The notes under the pieces: generated by a model | Database searches by the model: none | Seen by the model: the letters and a program-made list of their open reading frames with translations, nothing else | What the model was told of the DNA's origin: nothing | Shown: one piece after another, positions 9,766 through 18,320 of the stretch | Numbering within the stretch: position 1 is the stretch's first letter | Layout of the letters: each line of letters opens with the position of its first letter | Translations under genes and position numbers: made by a program | Assembly (NCBI RefSeq): GCF_038087665.1 | Contig: NZ_CP149925.1 | Span: 1,551,236-1,615,235, forward strand | From: Gallaecimonas sp. GXIMD4217 | GTDB taxonomy: Bacteria > Pseudomonadota > Gammaproteobacteria > Enterobacterales > Gallaecimonadaceae | Direction: 5' to 3' | Length of the DNA: 64,000 nucleotides

Positions 9766-10712
9766 TGTTGCCCTGGCTGCAGAGTTGGCTGGACAGATTC
9801 GGACACTGGCAGGCCCAGGGCCGGCTTGCCCATGCCTACCTGCTGAGTGGCCCCAGGGGCCTGGGCAAGGCCCAGCTGGCCGAGGCCATGGCGGCGCGGT
9901 TCTTGTGCAAGGCGCCCCAGGGACCCTGTGGCCACTGCCATCCCTGCCAGCTGCTGGCCGCCGGCACCCACCCGGATCTGCACCAGCTGGCGCCGGACGG
10001 CAGCCAGATCAAGGTGGATGCGGTGCGGGCCCTGCTTGGCCCCGTCTACGAGCGGGCTCAGCTGGGGGGGGCCAAGGTGGTGATCATCACCCAGGCCGAG
10101 GCCATGAACGTCAACGCCGCCAATGCCCTGCTCAAATCCCTGGAGGAGCCCCCCAGGGACACCCACTGGCTGCTGCTCTGTCGCAGCCCCGGCCGGCTGC
10201 TGCCGACCATTTTGTCCCGCTGCCAGCAGCTGACCCTGGGCGTGCCCACCGAAGCCGAAGCCCTGGCCTGGCTGGCCGACCAGGGCGTTAAGGCCACTCC
10301 GGCGCTGCTGCGCCGCTTCCACGGTGCGCCCCTGGCCCTGCGCCAGGCCCTGGCCGACGGTTATGGCGAGCAGACCGCCAGGCTGCAGCAGGATCTGGCC
10401 GAGCTTGAGACCGGCCGGTTGCTGCCGGAGCAGTTCGCCGGCCACTGGCACAAGGAGGCCGAGTTCTGCCTGGAGGAGCTGGCTCATCGCCTGCTGGATC
10501 AGATGCGGCTGCGCAGCGGCCTGCCGCTTCTTTACCATGACCGGCTGGACAGGCGCGAGAGCCTGTCCGGGCAGGGTCTCAAGGCGGCCTGGCAGGCGGT
10601 GCTGGGTTGTCGCCAGGCCCTTATCGAGCAGCCGGCCCTGAACAAGAAACTACTGCTGCTGGATCTGGCGGCGTTACTGCAAAGTGGAAGGAGTGAGACC
10701 CTTGCTGGTTGA
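9765..10712 (+). CDS. holB: DNA polymerase III subunit delta'
   Basis: Delta' is the stator of the clamp-loader complex. Visible features are the degenerate P-loop region SGPRGLGKAQLAE, the zinc-module cysteines in CKAPQGPCGHCHPC, the KVVIITQAEAMNVNAANALLKSLEEP stretch around sensor 1, and the arginine-finger type SRC motif in PTILSRCQQL. Length is 315 aa (E. coli 334). It starts within the tmk stop (TGATG). The zinc-ribbon PilZ gene often found after holB in pseudomonads is absent; tatD follows directly. Confidence 0.95.
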   Translation: MLPWLQSWLDRFGHWQAQGRLAHAYLLSGPRGLGKAQLAEAMAARFLCKAPQGPCGHCHPCQLLAAGTHPDLHQLAPDGSQIKVDAVRALLGPVYERAQLGGAKVVIITQAEAMNVNAANALLKSLEEPPRDTHWLLLCRSPGRLLPTILSRCQQLTLGVPTEAEALAWLADQGVKATPALLRRFHGAPLALRQALADGYGEQTARLQQDLAELETGRLLPEQFAGHWHKEAEFCLEELAHRLLDQMRLRSGLPLLYHDRLDRRESLSGQGLKAAWQAVLGCRQALIEQPALNKKLLLLDLAALLQSGRSETLAG

Positions 10713-11487
10713 TTCCCATTGTCATCTCGATCGATTGAAGCTGGCCGAAGACGAGGATCTGGGCCAGGCCCTGGCCCGGGCCAGGGGCCGCGGCGTCGGC
10801 CATTTCCTGTCGGTGTGCGTCACCCTGGACAGTTTCCCCGCCATGATGGCGGCCATAGCTCCCTATCCCGAGGTGGTGGCCAGCTGTGGCGTCCACCCCC
10901 TCAACCAGGACGAGGCCGGCGATCTCAATCGCCTGGAAGCCATGGCGGCCCATGAGCGGGTGGTGGCCATCGGCGAGACCGGCCTGGATTACTTCTATGC
11001 CCCGGAGTCCGCCGAGCTGCAACAGCAGGCCTTTCGCCACCATGTGCGGGTGGCCCGCAAGCTGGGGCTGCCGCTGATCATCCACACCAGGGATGCCCGT
11101 GAAGACACCCTGGATATTTTGCGCGAGGAAGGCCAGGGCGAGGTGACCGGGGTGCTGCACTGCTTCACCGAGAGCCTGGAGATGGCCGAGGCGGCCATTG
11201 AGATGGGCTTCCATATCTCCATTTCCGGCATCGTCACCTTCCGCAACGCCGAGGCCCTGCGAGACGTGGTGCGGGCCTTGCCGTTGGAGCGGTTGCTGGT
11301 GGAAACCGACAGCCCCTACCTGGCGCCCGTGCCGCACCGGGGCAAGTCCAACGAGCCCCAGTACGTGGCGGACGTGGCCGACTTCGTCGCCAGCCTCAAG
11401 GGCGTCAGCCCGGCGCAACTTGGCGAAATCACCACCGAGAACTTCTTCAACTGCTTCCCCAGGGCCAGGCCGCTGCTGCTGGGCTGA
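10702..11487 (+). CDS. TatD family metal-dependent hydrolase (YcfH type)
   Basis: TatD-family TIM-barrel hydrolase with a two-metal centre; family members are nucleases or D-aminoacyl-tRNA deacylases. Metal ligands are visible in DSHCHLD, GETGLDYFY, HTRDA, LHCFTES and ETDSPYLAP. A TTG start at 10702 is proposed because AGGAG stands 8 bases ahead and LLVDSHCHLD matches the YcfH N-terminus. In-frame GTGs at 10684 and 10693 are alternatives. It overlaps holB by 11 bases, as ycfH follows holB in E. coli. About 261 aa. Confidence 0.9.
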   Translation: MLVDSHCHLDRLKLAEDEDLGQALARARGRGVGHFLSVCVTLDSFPAMMAAIAPYPEVVASCGVHPLNQDEAGDLNRLEAMAAHERVVAIGETGLDYFYAPESAELQQQAFRHHVRVARKLGLPLIIHTRDAREDTLDILREEGQGEVTGVLHCFTESLEMAEAAIEMGFHISISGIVTFRNAEALRDVVRALPLERLLVETDSPYLAPVPHRGKSNEPQYVADVADFVASLKGVSPAQLGEITTENFFNCFPRARPLLLG

Positions 11488-11505
11488 ACAGCCAGATGAA
11501 AGGAA

Positions 11506-11528
11506 GGGGACCTGGCGGTCCCCTTTTT
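11506..11528 (+). terminator. Intrinsic terminator after tatD
   Basis: Stem GGGGACC (11506-11512), loop TGGC, stem GGTCCCC (11517-11523) and five T. It closes the plus-strand fab-tatD block. Confidence 0.88.
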
Positions 11529-11537
11529 GCTGGACAT

Positions 11538-11571
11538 AAAAAAAGCCCGAAACCATGTCCATGTTCCGGGC
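11538..11571 (-). terminator. Minus-strand intrinsic terminator
   Basis: Read on the minus strand, GCCCG/CGGGC arms with a partly paired interior are followed by seven T (A-run 11538-11544 on plus). It lies about 175 bases past the rsmF stop and could end rsmF or a short transcript from the gap. Confidence 0.6.
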
Positions 11572-11745
11572 TCAGGGGAATGGCTCTTTAAAAGAGCCGT
11601 GCGCTAATACAAAACCACAAATAACAAGGGAGAAGTGTGCAAAAAAATGTGCACAACTTGTGATCTAGAGTAGCAGTGCCCCCGGGGTATTCCATGAAAG
11701 GCTGATAAAAAACCGTCATTAAATGTGAATTTTTATTTCGTTCAC
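11572..11745. other. AT-rich gap between tatD and rsmF, no protein gene seen
   Basis: This 174-base gap is visibly richer in A+T than its surroundings. It contains a perfect 7-bp hairpin, GGCTCTT-TAA-AAGAGCC (11582-11598), and homopolymer runs. On the minus strand the hairpin plus the terminator at 11538-11571 would give a compact structured 3' end, either a long rsmF 3' UTR or a small RNA. No open frame with a ribosome site was seen. Confidence 0.35.
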
Positions 11746-13182
11746 TTATATGAGCCAGCTCAGGTTGTCCTTGAGTATTTCCCGCGGGAGGTTGTTTTTG
11801 ATCTTGTTTTTCAACCATTTGCCAATGCCGATCGGGTGGCCTTCCAGGGTCAGCACCACTTCGCCGGCACCGGCCTGGGCCCCCGGCCATTCGATGTCCC
11901 GTCCGCAGAAAACAGCCCTGGCCTGATCGGCGTCAAGTTCAACAACATTGTGGATAGCCTGTGAGCCAAGGGCGATGATGGCGTCGTGGTGGCTGCGATA
12001 ACCCTTCTTGAGCGTCTCGGCCAGGCGCAGGCCCAGGCGGTCGAAACGGATCTTGCCCGCCAGGGCCTCGGCGCCTTCGGGAAACAGCCAGATCTCCTTG
12101 TCCCGCTGCCAGAGGCTGTCCGGCAGTGCTATGCCGAACTGGCCCTGGAAATACTGACGGACGGCGGCCTTGTCCTTGCGGCCCAGGGGCTGGAAGGGGA
12201 AGCGGCCCAGGCGCTGGGGCTCGGCCTCGGCGTTGATGGCGGCCACCTTCTTGATGGCGGCCACGAAGAAGCCTTCGGAGTCGAAGATCTGCGGCCAGAT
12301 GTGCAGGAAACCTTCTTCGGTGATCGCCTGCTCGGCGCCGGGGAAGAGATTGTCCAGGGGCAGGATCTCCACCGCGCCCGGATGGCGGTCGGCCAGCCAG
12401 GCCACCACATCCTGGTTCTCCTGGCGGTTCAGGGTGCAGGTGGAGTAGGCCAGCACGCCGCCCACCTTTAAGGCCTGGAAGGCGGAATCGATGAGATCCC
12501 GCTGCACGGCGCTGATCATGTCGATATGGTCCTGGGACCAGTCCTTGAGGGCGTCCTCGTCCTTGCGGATGGTGCCTTCGCCGCCACAGGGGGCGTCCAG
12601 CAGTATGGCGTCGAAGCTCTCCGGCAGGGCCGGGCCGAATACCCGGCCGTCGAAGTGGCACAGGGCGGTGTTATGGATCCCCAGGCGCTGCAGGTTGGAA
12701 AAGAGCCCCTTGATGCGGGAGCCGGAAAACTCGTTGGCCACCAGCATGCCCTGGTTCTGCATCAGGGCCGCCATCTGGGTGGTCTTGGAGCCGGGCGCCG
12801 CCGCCACGTCCAGCACATGGGCCGGCTGCCGGTCCAGGGCCTTGAACAGGGCCTCCGGCGGCATCATGGAGGAGGCCTCCTGGATGTAGAACAGGCCCAG
12901 CAGGTGCTCGGCCACATTGCCGAGCGCCAGGGCGGCTTCCTCCGCTTCTGGCCGCTTGAGCCAGAAGCCGGTCTCGCACCAGGGCACCGGATCCAGCTGC
13001 CAGCCACGGGGTTCGACCCTGGCCTTGAAGTCCTCGACGCTGATCTTGAGGGTATTGACGCGAATGGCCCTACGCAGGGGCCGCTGGCAGGCGGCCTTGA
13101 AGGCCTCCCTGTCCAGGTGGGCGGGCATGATGGCGTCCATGGCCGCCAGGAAGCCGTCAGGCAGATAGACCTTGCTGTGCAC
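11746..13182 (-). CDS. rsmF: 16S rRNA (cytosine-1407-C5)-methyltransferase RsmF (YebU)
   Basis: RsmF methylates C1407 of 16S rRNA using S-adenosylmethionine. FYIQEASSMMPPEALF, the SAM motif DVAAAPGSKTTQ, the catalytic DAPCGGEG Cys and STCTLNRQENQ (second Cys) are visible. The C-terminal half matches the E. coli PUA-like part. The frame is open far upstream, but the start is the GTG at 13182, giving VHSKVYLPDGF; GAGG stands about 6 bases ahead. Length is 478 aa against 479 in E. coli. A plus-strand membrane gene separates it from letAB. Confidence 0.95.
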   Translation of the reverse strand: MHSKVYLPDGFLAAMDAIMPAHLDREAFKAACQRPLRRAIRVNTLKISVEDFKARVEPRGWQLDPVPWCETGFWLKRPEAEEAALALGNVAEHLLGLFYIQEASSMMPPEALFKALDRQPAHVLDVAAAPGSKTTQMAALMQNQGMLVANEFSGSRIKGLFSNLQRLGIHNTALCHFDGRVFGPALPESFDAILLDAPCGGEGTIRKDEDALKDWSQDHIDMISAVQRDLIDSAFQALKVGGVLAYSTCTLNRQENQDVVAWLADRHPGAVEILPLDNLFPGAEQAITEEGFLHIWPQIFDSEGFFVAAIKKVAAINAEAEPQRLGRFPFQPLGRKDKAAVRQYFQGQFGIALPDSLWQRDKEIWLFPEGAEALAGKIRFDRLGLRLAETLKKGYRSHHDAIIALGSQAIHNVVELDADQARAVFCGRDIEWPGAQAGAGEVVLTLEGHPIGIGKWLKNKIKNNLPREILKDNLSWLI

Positions 13183-13240
13183 CGTGATCCTCGGCAAAGT
13201 GGCCAACAAAGGGCGGATTGTAACAAAAAGGAATTCGGTC

Positions 13241-14467
13241 GTGCTCAACCGTGTCTGGCTGGCCCTGTTCGGGGCCGCCTTCCTGGCCATGCTGTGGCAG
13301 CTTTTCTCGGGGCAGACCCAGGTGGTCAACGCCATGGTGGACAGCCTGTTCGCCATGGCCAAGCTCAGTGTCGATATCGCCCTGGGGCTGATCGGCGTCA
13401 TGGCCCTGTGGCTGGGGCTGATGAAGGTGGCGGAGCGGGCGGGGCTGATCCAGCAGCTGTCCCGGCTGCTCAACCCGGTGTTTCGGCGCCTGATGCCGGA
13501 GGTGCCGGCCGGCCACCCGGCCCAGGGCAGCGTCACCATGAACCTGGTGGCCAACGCCCTGGGCCTGGATAACGCCGCCACGCCCCTCGGCATCAAGGCC
13601 ATGGAGGACTTGCACAGCCTCAATCGCCACAAGGACAGGGCCTCCAACGCCCAGATCCTGTTCCTGGTGCTGAACACTTCGTCGGTGACCCTGCTGCCTG
13701 TGGTGATCTTCCTGTATCGGGCCCAGCAGGGCGCGGCCCAGCCCGCCGAGGTGTTCCTGCCGATCCTGCTGGCCACCAGCGCCTCCACCCTGGCCGGGCT
13801 GCTGGCCGTGGCCCTGGTGCAGCGGATCCGGCTCTGGGACGGCGCCCTGCTGCTGGCCCTTGGCGTGCTGATGGGCCTGGTGGCGGCCCTGGCCTGGTGG
13901 ACCCTGGGGGTCAGCGCCGAGCTGATGAACCTGAGGCTGAGCCTGCTTGGCAATGGCGCCATCCTGGCCATCCTGGGCTGTTTCCTGGCGGTGGCGGCCT
14001 GGCGCAAGGTGGCGGTCTACGAGGTGTTCGTGGACGGTGCCCGGGAAGGCTTCACCACGGCGGTGCGCATCATTCCCTATCTGCTGGCCATGCTGGCCGC
14101 CATCGGCCTGCTGCGCGCCTCGGGGGCCCTGGATCTGCTGGTGGGGGCCATAGGCCAATTGGTGGCCTGGCTGGGCCTGGACGCCCGCTTCGTGGATGCC
14201 CTGCCCACCGGCCTGATGAAGCCCTTCTCCGGCTCGGCGTCCCGGGCGCTGATGCTGGAGACCATGAACCACCACGGGGTGGACAGCTTCGCCGGTCGCC
14301 TGAGCGCGGTGATGCAGGGCTCCACCGAGACCACCTTCTACGTGCTGGCGGTGTACTTTGGCGCCGTCGGTATCAAGCACAGCCGCCATGCCGTTCCCTG
14401 TGCCCTGGCGGCGGACTTGGCCGGCATAGGCGCGGCCATCGCCGTCTGTTATCTCTATTTCGGCTAA
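13241..14467 (+). CDS. SpmA/SpmB-like membrane protein with two nucleoside-recognition (Gate) domains
   Basis: A polytopic membrane protein of about 408 aa with two related halves. The first half resembles spore-maturation protein SpmA (NLVANALGLDNAATPLGIKAM). The second half resembles SpmB (RIIPYLLAMLAAIGLLRASGALDLL and PTGLMKPFSGSASRALMLE). In Bacillus these are separate proteins; in many non-sporulating gammaproteobacteria they are fused, with no assigned role. The start is the GTG at 13241 with AAGGA 8 bases ahead. It is divergent from rsmF with a 58-base gap. The Gate fold suggests a transporter or gating function, but the substrate is unknown. Confidence 0.85.
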   Translation: MLNRVWLALFGAAFLAMLWQLFSGQTQVVNAMVDSLFAMAKLSVDIALGLIGVMALWLGLMKVAERAGLIQQLSRLLNPVFRRLMPEVPAGHPAQGSVTMNLVANALGLDNAATPLGIKAMEDLHSLNRHKDRASNAQILFLVLNTSSVTLLPVVIFLYRAQQGAAQPAEVFLPILLATSASTLAGLLAVALVQRIRLWDGALLLALGVLMGLVAALAWWTLGVSAELMNLRLSLLGNGAILAILGCFLAVAAWRKVAVYEVFVDGAREGFTTAVRIIPYLLAMLAAIGLLRASGALDLLVGAIGQLVAWLGLDARFVDALPTGLMKPFSGSASRALMLETMNHHGVDSFAGRLSAVMQGSTETTFYVLAVYFGAVGIKHSRHAVPCALAADLAGIGAAIAVCYLYFG

Positions 14468-14470
14468 ACG

Positions 14471-14498
14471 AAAAGCCCGGCATCGGCCGGGCTCTTTT
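14471..14498. terminator. Bidirectional terminator between the SpmAB-like gene and letB
   Basis: AAAA, then AGCCCGG (14474-14480), a 6-base loop, CCGGGCT (14487-14493) and CTTTT. It is placed between two convergent stop codons and reads as a terminator on both strands. Confidence 0.85.
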
Positions 14499-17014
14499 CA
14501 GTCGGCCAGGGCCGGCCAATGCTGCCAGTGGTCCGGGGCGCTGTCCCTGAGCGGGAAGGGGCGCTGGGGCAGCGGCGCCTTGCCGCCGGGGCGGGTGCCG
14601 AACTGGATCCCGCCCTTGATCAGGCTCTGCAGGCTGCCCACTTCCACGTCCAGTCCCTCCAGCAGGCCGAATCTGGCCTTGAAGCCGCTCTGGCGCCAGA
14701 AGATGCTGCTGGTACGGACCAGGTGGCCGTATTCGGCCTTGATGGCCAACTTGAAGTGCACGGCGTCGGCGCCCGGGGTCAGGGTCACCGCCAGGATCTC
14801 GCCCACCGGCAGATCCCGGAACCAGACCGGGCTGCCCGGGCCGAGGTCGCCTGCCACCTGGGCCTGTACGTAGACGATGTCGTGGTCGTAGAGGCTGTCG
14901 GCCAGCGCGAAGTGGCTGCGATGCTCACCCTCACCCGGCATGACCGCCAGGTAGGGAGAAAGCAGGGCATCCAGGTGCTTGACGCCGCCCAGGCCTATCT
15001 CCGGGGTGATCAGGGTGAAGCGGCTGCCGTCCCGGGCCAGGCGGGGGTAGAGACCGGGCACAAGCTGCAGGCTGGCCAGCAGGCGCTTGCCCTCCTGGCG
15101 CACCGAGGCCACTTCTCCTATGGGCAGGCCCAGGTGCTTGATGGCGGTGCCCGGCACCACAGTCCTGTCCAGGGGCAGGCTGAGCTGCAGGCGCTGGCCG
15201 TCGGACAGGGCCTGCTCCTGGCCCACATAGAGGCGGAAGGTGGCGCCGTCCTTGACCGGTGTTCCGCTCCGGGCGCGCACCGCATTGATGGTACCGGCCT
15301 GCAGGCTGGCCAGATCCGGCAGGGTCAAGTCCAGGCCCTTGAGGCTGGCCTGGATCTTAAGCGGCGGCTGCCAGTAGAAGCGCAGGCCGTCATCGATAAG
15401 GCCATTGTGGCGTTCGTCCAGGCGCACCAGCAGCTCCGATTCCTCGCCGCCGGGTAGCAGGCGGGCGCTTTCCACCTGGCCGACGTCAAAACCCTGCCAG
15501 CGCAGCGGCGTGCCATGGGGCAGGGCGCGGGCGGGCCTGGCCAGCAGTCGCAGCACAGGCCCCGCGGGTGCCACGGGCTCGTCGACATGGAAGCGCTGGC
15601 CGTACTTGGCCGGCTCGCCCTGGCCCTGGATCAGCTTCAGGGCGCCCTGCCACCAGTCGGCGATGGGCGCCGAGTCGACCTTGATGCCGCTGAGCTTGGC
15701 TTCCAGCTTCAGGGGCGTCTGGGTTTCGATGCGGCTGTCGCGGGTCACCAGCTGCCGGAAGTCGCCGTAGACGAGCAGCTGGCTGACCGGCGTCTGCGCC
15801 ACCAGCTCGCTGTAGAGCACCTCACCTATGGTGAATCCCTTGTAGTAGAGCGGCACGCCGTCGGCGATGCGCTTGTCGCTGACCAGCTCGATGAGCTGCT
15901 CCCTATCGTCCGGGCCCGGCAGGGGCGGGTGCTGGTGCAGCTCGTCGCGGCCTTCGACGCCGGGCAGGATCCGCACGTAGCGGGGGTGGAGCAGGGTCTC
16001 CAGGCTGAGATCCTTGAGCTGGCGCTCGGCCACCCAGGCGTAGAAGCGGCTTGGCGCCTTCTGCACGAAGCCGATGGTCACGCCGCTGTCGTTGCTCTTG
16101 AGCACTTCGCCCACCAGGCGCTGCTGTTCCACCACAGGGGTGCCCGGCGGCAGGATCTGGCTGGTGCGCAGGTGCAGCTGCTGGCGAAAGCGCTTGTCCT
16201 TGCTGAGCACGAAACGCTGGCCATAGTCGGCCTGGGGGGCGTCTTCAGGGGATTCCATGATCAGGCCGCCGGACAGCAGCGGCACCAGGCCGTGGGTCTC
16301 GACCTTGATGCCGGACAGGCTGGCCTCGGCCTTGAGCCCGGAGGCGTTGCGGAAACGGCTGCTGCGCTTGACCAGATCCCGGTAGTCCTCGTCGAACACC
16401 AGCTTCAGCACCACGGCGCCGGCGGCCTTGTCCAGGTGGAAGGAGTGCACCTGGCCTACCGGCACGTGTCGGTAATAGATGGGCGAGCCGACGCCAAGGG
16501 AGCCGAGATCCTCCAGGGCCAGCTCCACCATGAAGGCGCCGTCGGGTACCGGCGCCGCCGGGGCGCTGCGCCTGGCCACGAAATGGCGGCGATCCCGACC
16601 CTGGCCGGGCTGCATGGCGATGTAGTTGCCGGAGAACAACGTGTCCAGGCCGGATACGCCGAGCAGGCTGGCCTGGGGCTTGACCAGCCAGAACTGGGTG
16701 TCTTCCTTCAGCAGCGGCTCCAGATCGCGCATGGCGTCGATATGGGCGGTGAATTCGTTTTCCTGGGGCGAGAAGCTCAGGTGGCTGACCACCCCGACCT
16801 TGAAGCCCTGGTAGCGCAGCTCCGTCTTGCCGGCCACCAGGCCCTCGGCCTGGGGAAAGCGGATGGTGATGCTCAGGCCCCGGTCCAGAAACTGCTGGTA
16901 GACCAGGTAGGAGGCCAGCAACAGGGCCAGCACCGGCACCAGCCAGACCAGGGACAGCTTCCTGACCCTGCGTATGTCAGGGGTGGCCAGGTTCTTGACG
17001 GCGTTGTCTTTCAT
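14498..17014 (-). CDS. letB: Intermembrane lipid transport protein LetB (YebT), seven MCE domains
   Basis: LetB forms a long periplasmic tunnel of stacked hexameric MCE rings that carries lipids between the inner and outer membranes. A single N-terminal membrane segment (about residues 20-38) is followed by seven MCE repeats. Each repeat contains a G-x-P-(I/V/L)-x-(Y/W)-(R/K)-G-F/L-x-VG-x-V type core, for example at YYRHVPVGQV, YYKGFTIGEV and WFRDLPVGEI. Seven repeats and 838 aa fit LetB (E. coli 877 aa) rather than PqiB, which has three. The start overlaps the letA end by 38 bases. Confidence 0.93.
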   Translation of the reverse strand: MKDNAVKNLATPDIRRVRKLSLVWLVPVLALLLASYLVYQQFLDRGLSITIRFPQAEGLVAGKTELRYQGFKVGVVSHLSFSPQENEFTAHIDAMRDLEPLLKEDTQFWLVKPQASLLGVSGLDTLFSGNYIAMQPGQGRDRRHFVARRSAPAAPVPDGAFMVELALEDLGSLGVGSPIYYRHVPVGQVHSFHLDKAAGAVVLKLVFDEDYRDLVKRSSRFRNASGLKAEASLSGIKVETHGLVPLLSGGLIMESPEDAPQADYGQRFVLSKDKRFRQQLHLRTSQILPPGTPVVEQQRLVGEVLKSNDSGVTIGFVQKAPSRFYAWVAERQLKDLSLETLLHPRYVRILPGVEGRDELHQHPPLPGPDDREQLIELVSDKRIADGVPLYYKGFTIGEVLYSELVAQTPVSQLLVYGDFRQLVTRDSRIETQTPLKLEAKLSGIKVDSAPIADWWQGALKLIQGQGEPAKYGQRFHVDEPVAPAGPVLRLLARPARALPHGTPLRWQGFDVGQVESARLLPGGEESELLVRLDERHNGLIDDGLRFYWQPPLKIQASLKGLDLTLPDLASLQAGTINAVRARSGTPVKDGATFRLYVGQEQALSDGQRLQLSLPLDRTVVPGTAIKHLGLPIGEVASVRQEGKRLLASLQLVPGLYPRLARDGSRFTLITPEIGLGGVKHLDALLSPYLAVMPGEGEHRSHFALADSLYDHDIVYVQAQVAGDLGPGSPVWFRDLPVGEILAVTLTPGADAVHFKLAIKAEYGHLVRTSSIFWRQSGFKARFGLLEGLDVEVGSLQSLIKGGIQFGTRPGGKAPLPQRPFPLRDSAPDHWQHWPALAD

Positions 17015-18206
17015 TCTTCATCCATAACCAACGGGTATCGAAGCGGCCGGCGGCCAGCATGGTCAGCACCACCACCATGGCAAAGGGGGTGGCGGCGGGG
17101 CCGACGCGAAATTCCGAGAGCAGCCCCTGCTGGATCAGGGTCACCATGATGGCCATCACGAAGATGTCCAGCATGGACCAGCGACCGATAAAGGCTACCA
17201 GTCTGTAAAGTTTTTGTAGCTGAACGGGCTTGAAGATCCCCTTATCGTGCACCAGCAGGATAAAGGAAAGGATAAGGATCTTGCCCACGGGCACCACTAT
17301 GGAGGCCACGAAGACGATCACGGCGATGATGGGGTAGCCGGAGCGAACCAGGGAGAGCACGCCGCTGAAGATGGTGTCCGGGGTGGTGGCGCCCCAGGCG
17401 GTGAGATAGGAGATGGGCAGCACATTGGCCGGCACCAGCAATATGGTCGAGGCCGCCAGCAGCGCCCAGCACAGCGCCTTGCCCTGGGCCGGCCGGGATT
17501 CCAGGCGGTGGTGGCAGCGCCAGCAGCCATGGGCCGTGGGTACGTTCAGGGCATGGCAGCGGGGACAGGCCCGGGAGCCGGCCAGCCCCTGCTGGGCCTG
17601 GGGGGCGATACGCTGCCAGAGCACGGCGGGGCGGATCCCCTGGATCAGGCCCGCCATGGCCAGCTGCCCCAGTACCAGGGTGGCCAGGCCCCAGTCGGCC
17701 TGCAGCTCGGCCATGCCCACCAGCTTGACCAGGCTGACGCACAGCCCCACCAGCAGCACGTCCAGCATGCACCATTCCCGAAGATGACAGAGTGCCGACA
17801 GCGCCTGGCGACGCATGTAGCCGTCCGGGCCGAACAGGGTGTAGAGCAGCAGCAGCGGCAGCAGGGTGGGGGCGGCGGCGCCGGTCAGGAATACCAGGAA
17901 GGAGGGCAGCCATTGGCCCTGTTCGGCCAGGCTGAGGATGCCCCCCATCAGGGTGGCGGCATTGGTCTGGCCGGGCAGGCCGAAATGGAGCATGGGCTGG
18001 GCCAGCAGCGTCAGGGTACAGAACAGCAACACCCCGGCCAGGGCCACCAGCCAACGCAGCGCCAGGGGGCGCCCTTCGGCCACCGGCGCCTGGCAGCGCG
18101 GACACCAGGCCCGATGCCGGGGATCCAGCACGCAGGCTTCCATATGCAGTTGGCAATGGGGGCAAACCAATTGATGGGGCTGCAAAAAGGTGTCCCTTGG
18201 CGTCAC
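16977..18206 (-). CDS. letA: Lipid transport membrane protein LetA (YebS/PqiA family)
   Basis: LetA is the inner-membrane partner of LetB and is thought to load or remove lipids from the MCE tunnel. Two PqiA-type halves are visible, each with a cysteine zinc-ribbon (CPHC...CPRC near residues 15-38 and CPRC...CWRC near 210-230) followed by four hydrophobic segments. Each half has the paired motif TLMGGILSL or TIFSGVLSLV. Length is 409 aa (E. coli 427). The only usable start is the GTG at 18206, with a poor ribosome site. It overlaps letB. Confidence 0.92.
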   Translation of the reverse strand: MTPRDTFLQPHQLVCPHCQLHMEACVLDPRHRAWCPRCQAPVAEGRPLALRWLVALAGVLLFCTLTLLAQPMLHFGLPGQTNAATLMGGILSLAEQGQWLPSFLVFLTGAAAPTLLPLLLLYTLFGPDGYMRRQALSALCHLREWCMLDVLLVGLCVSLVKLVGMAELQADWGLATLVLGQLAMAGLIQGIRPAVLWQRIAPQAQQGLAGSRACPRCHALNVPTAHGCWRCHHRLESRPAQGKALCWALLAASTILLVPANVLPISYLTAWGATTPDTIFSGVLSLVRSGYPIIAVIVFVASIVVPVGKILILSFILLVHDKGIFKPVQLQKLYRLVAFIGRWSMLDIFVMAIMVTLIQQGLLSEFRVGPAATPFAMVVVLTMLAAGRFDTRWLWMKNERQRRQEPGHP

Positions 18207-18259
18207 ATGACTGGGATGCTAGCGGGTTGCCTTTGGGACCACAAGTCCAAGGTGGCAGG

Positions 18260-18288
18260 TTGACGTTAACGTAAAGGGCATTTAGTCT
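18260..18288 (+). promoter_or_regulatory. prpB promoter with palindromic operator
   Basis: TTGACG (18260-18265), a 17-base spacer and TAGTCT (18283-18288) form a plausible promoter. Over the -35 sits a near-perfect 16-base inverted repeat, TTgACGTTAACGTaAA (18260-18275), whose core ACGTTAACGT is a perfect palindrome. This is the layout of a transcription-factor operator. No prpR or GntR regulator gene is encoded next to the locus, so the binding protein is unknown. The motif resembles sites I recall for MerR-type LiuR regulators, which is unverified. Confidence 0.55.
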
Positions 18289-18320
18289 GGGGGCGGTTAA
18301 GAGCCTATTGAGGATTTGTT

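Noticed and set aside
11715-11745. CRP-like site (TGTGA ... TCAC) near 11726-11748
   Set aside because: The half-sites are 13 bases apart instead of 6, and no promoter is oriented to use them.
13183-14007. N-terminal extension of rsmF to 753 aa
   Set aside because: The extension lies opposite the SpmAB-like gene. RsmF of normal length begins at 13182 with a ribosome site.
14498-17014. PqiB instead of LetB
   Set aside because: PqiB has three MCE domains and about 550 aa. Seven repeats and 838 aa, next to a LetA-like gene and near rsmF, favour LetB.
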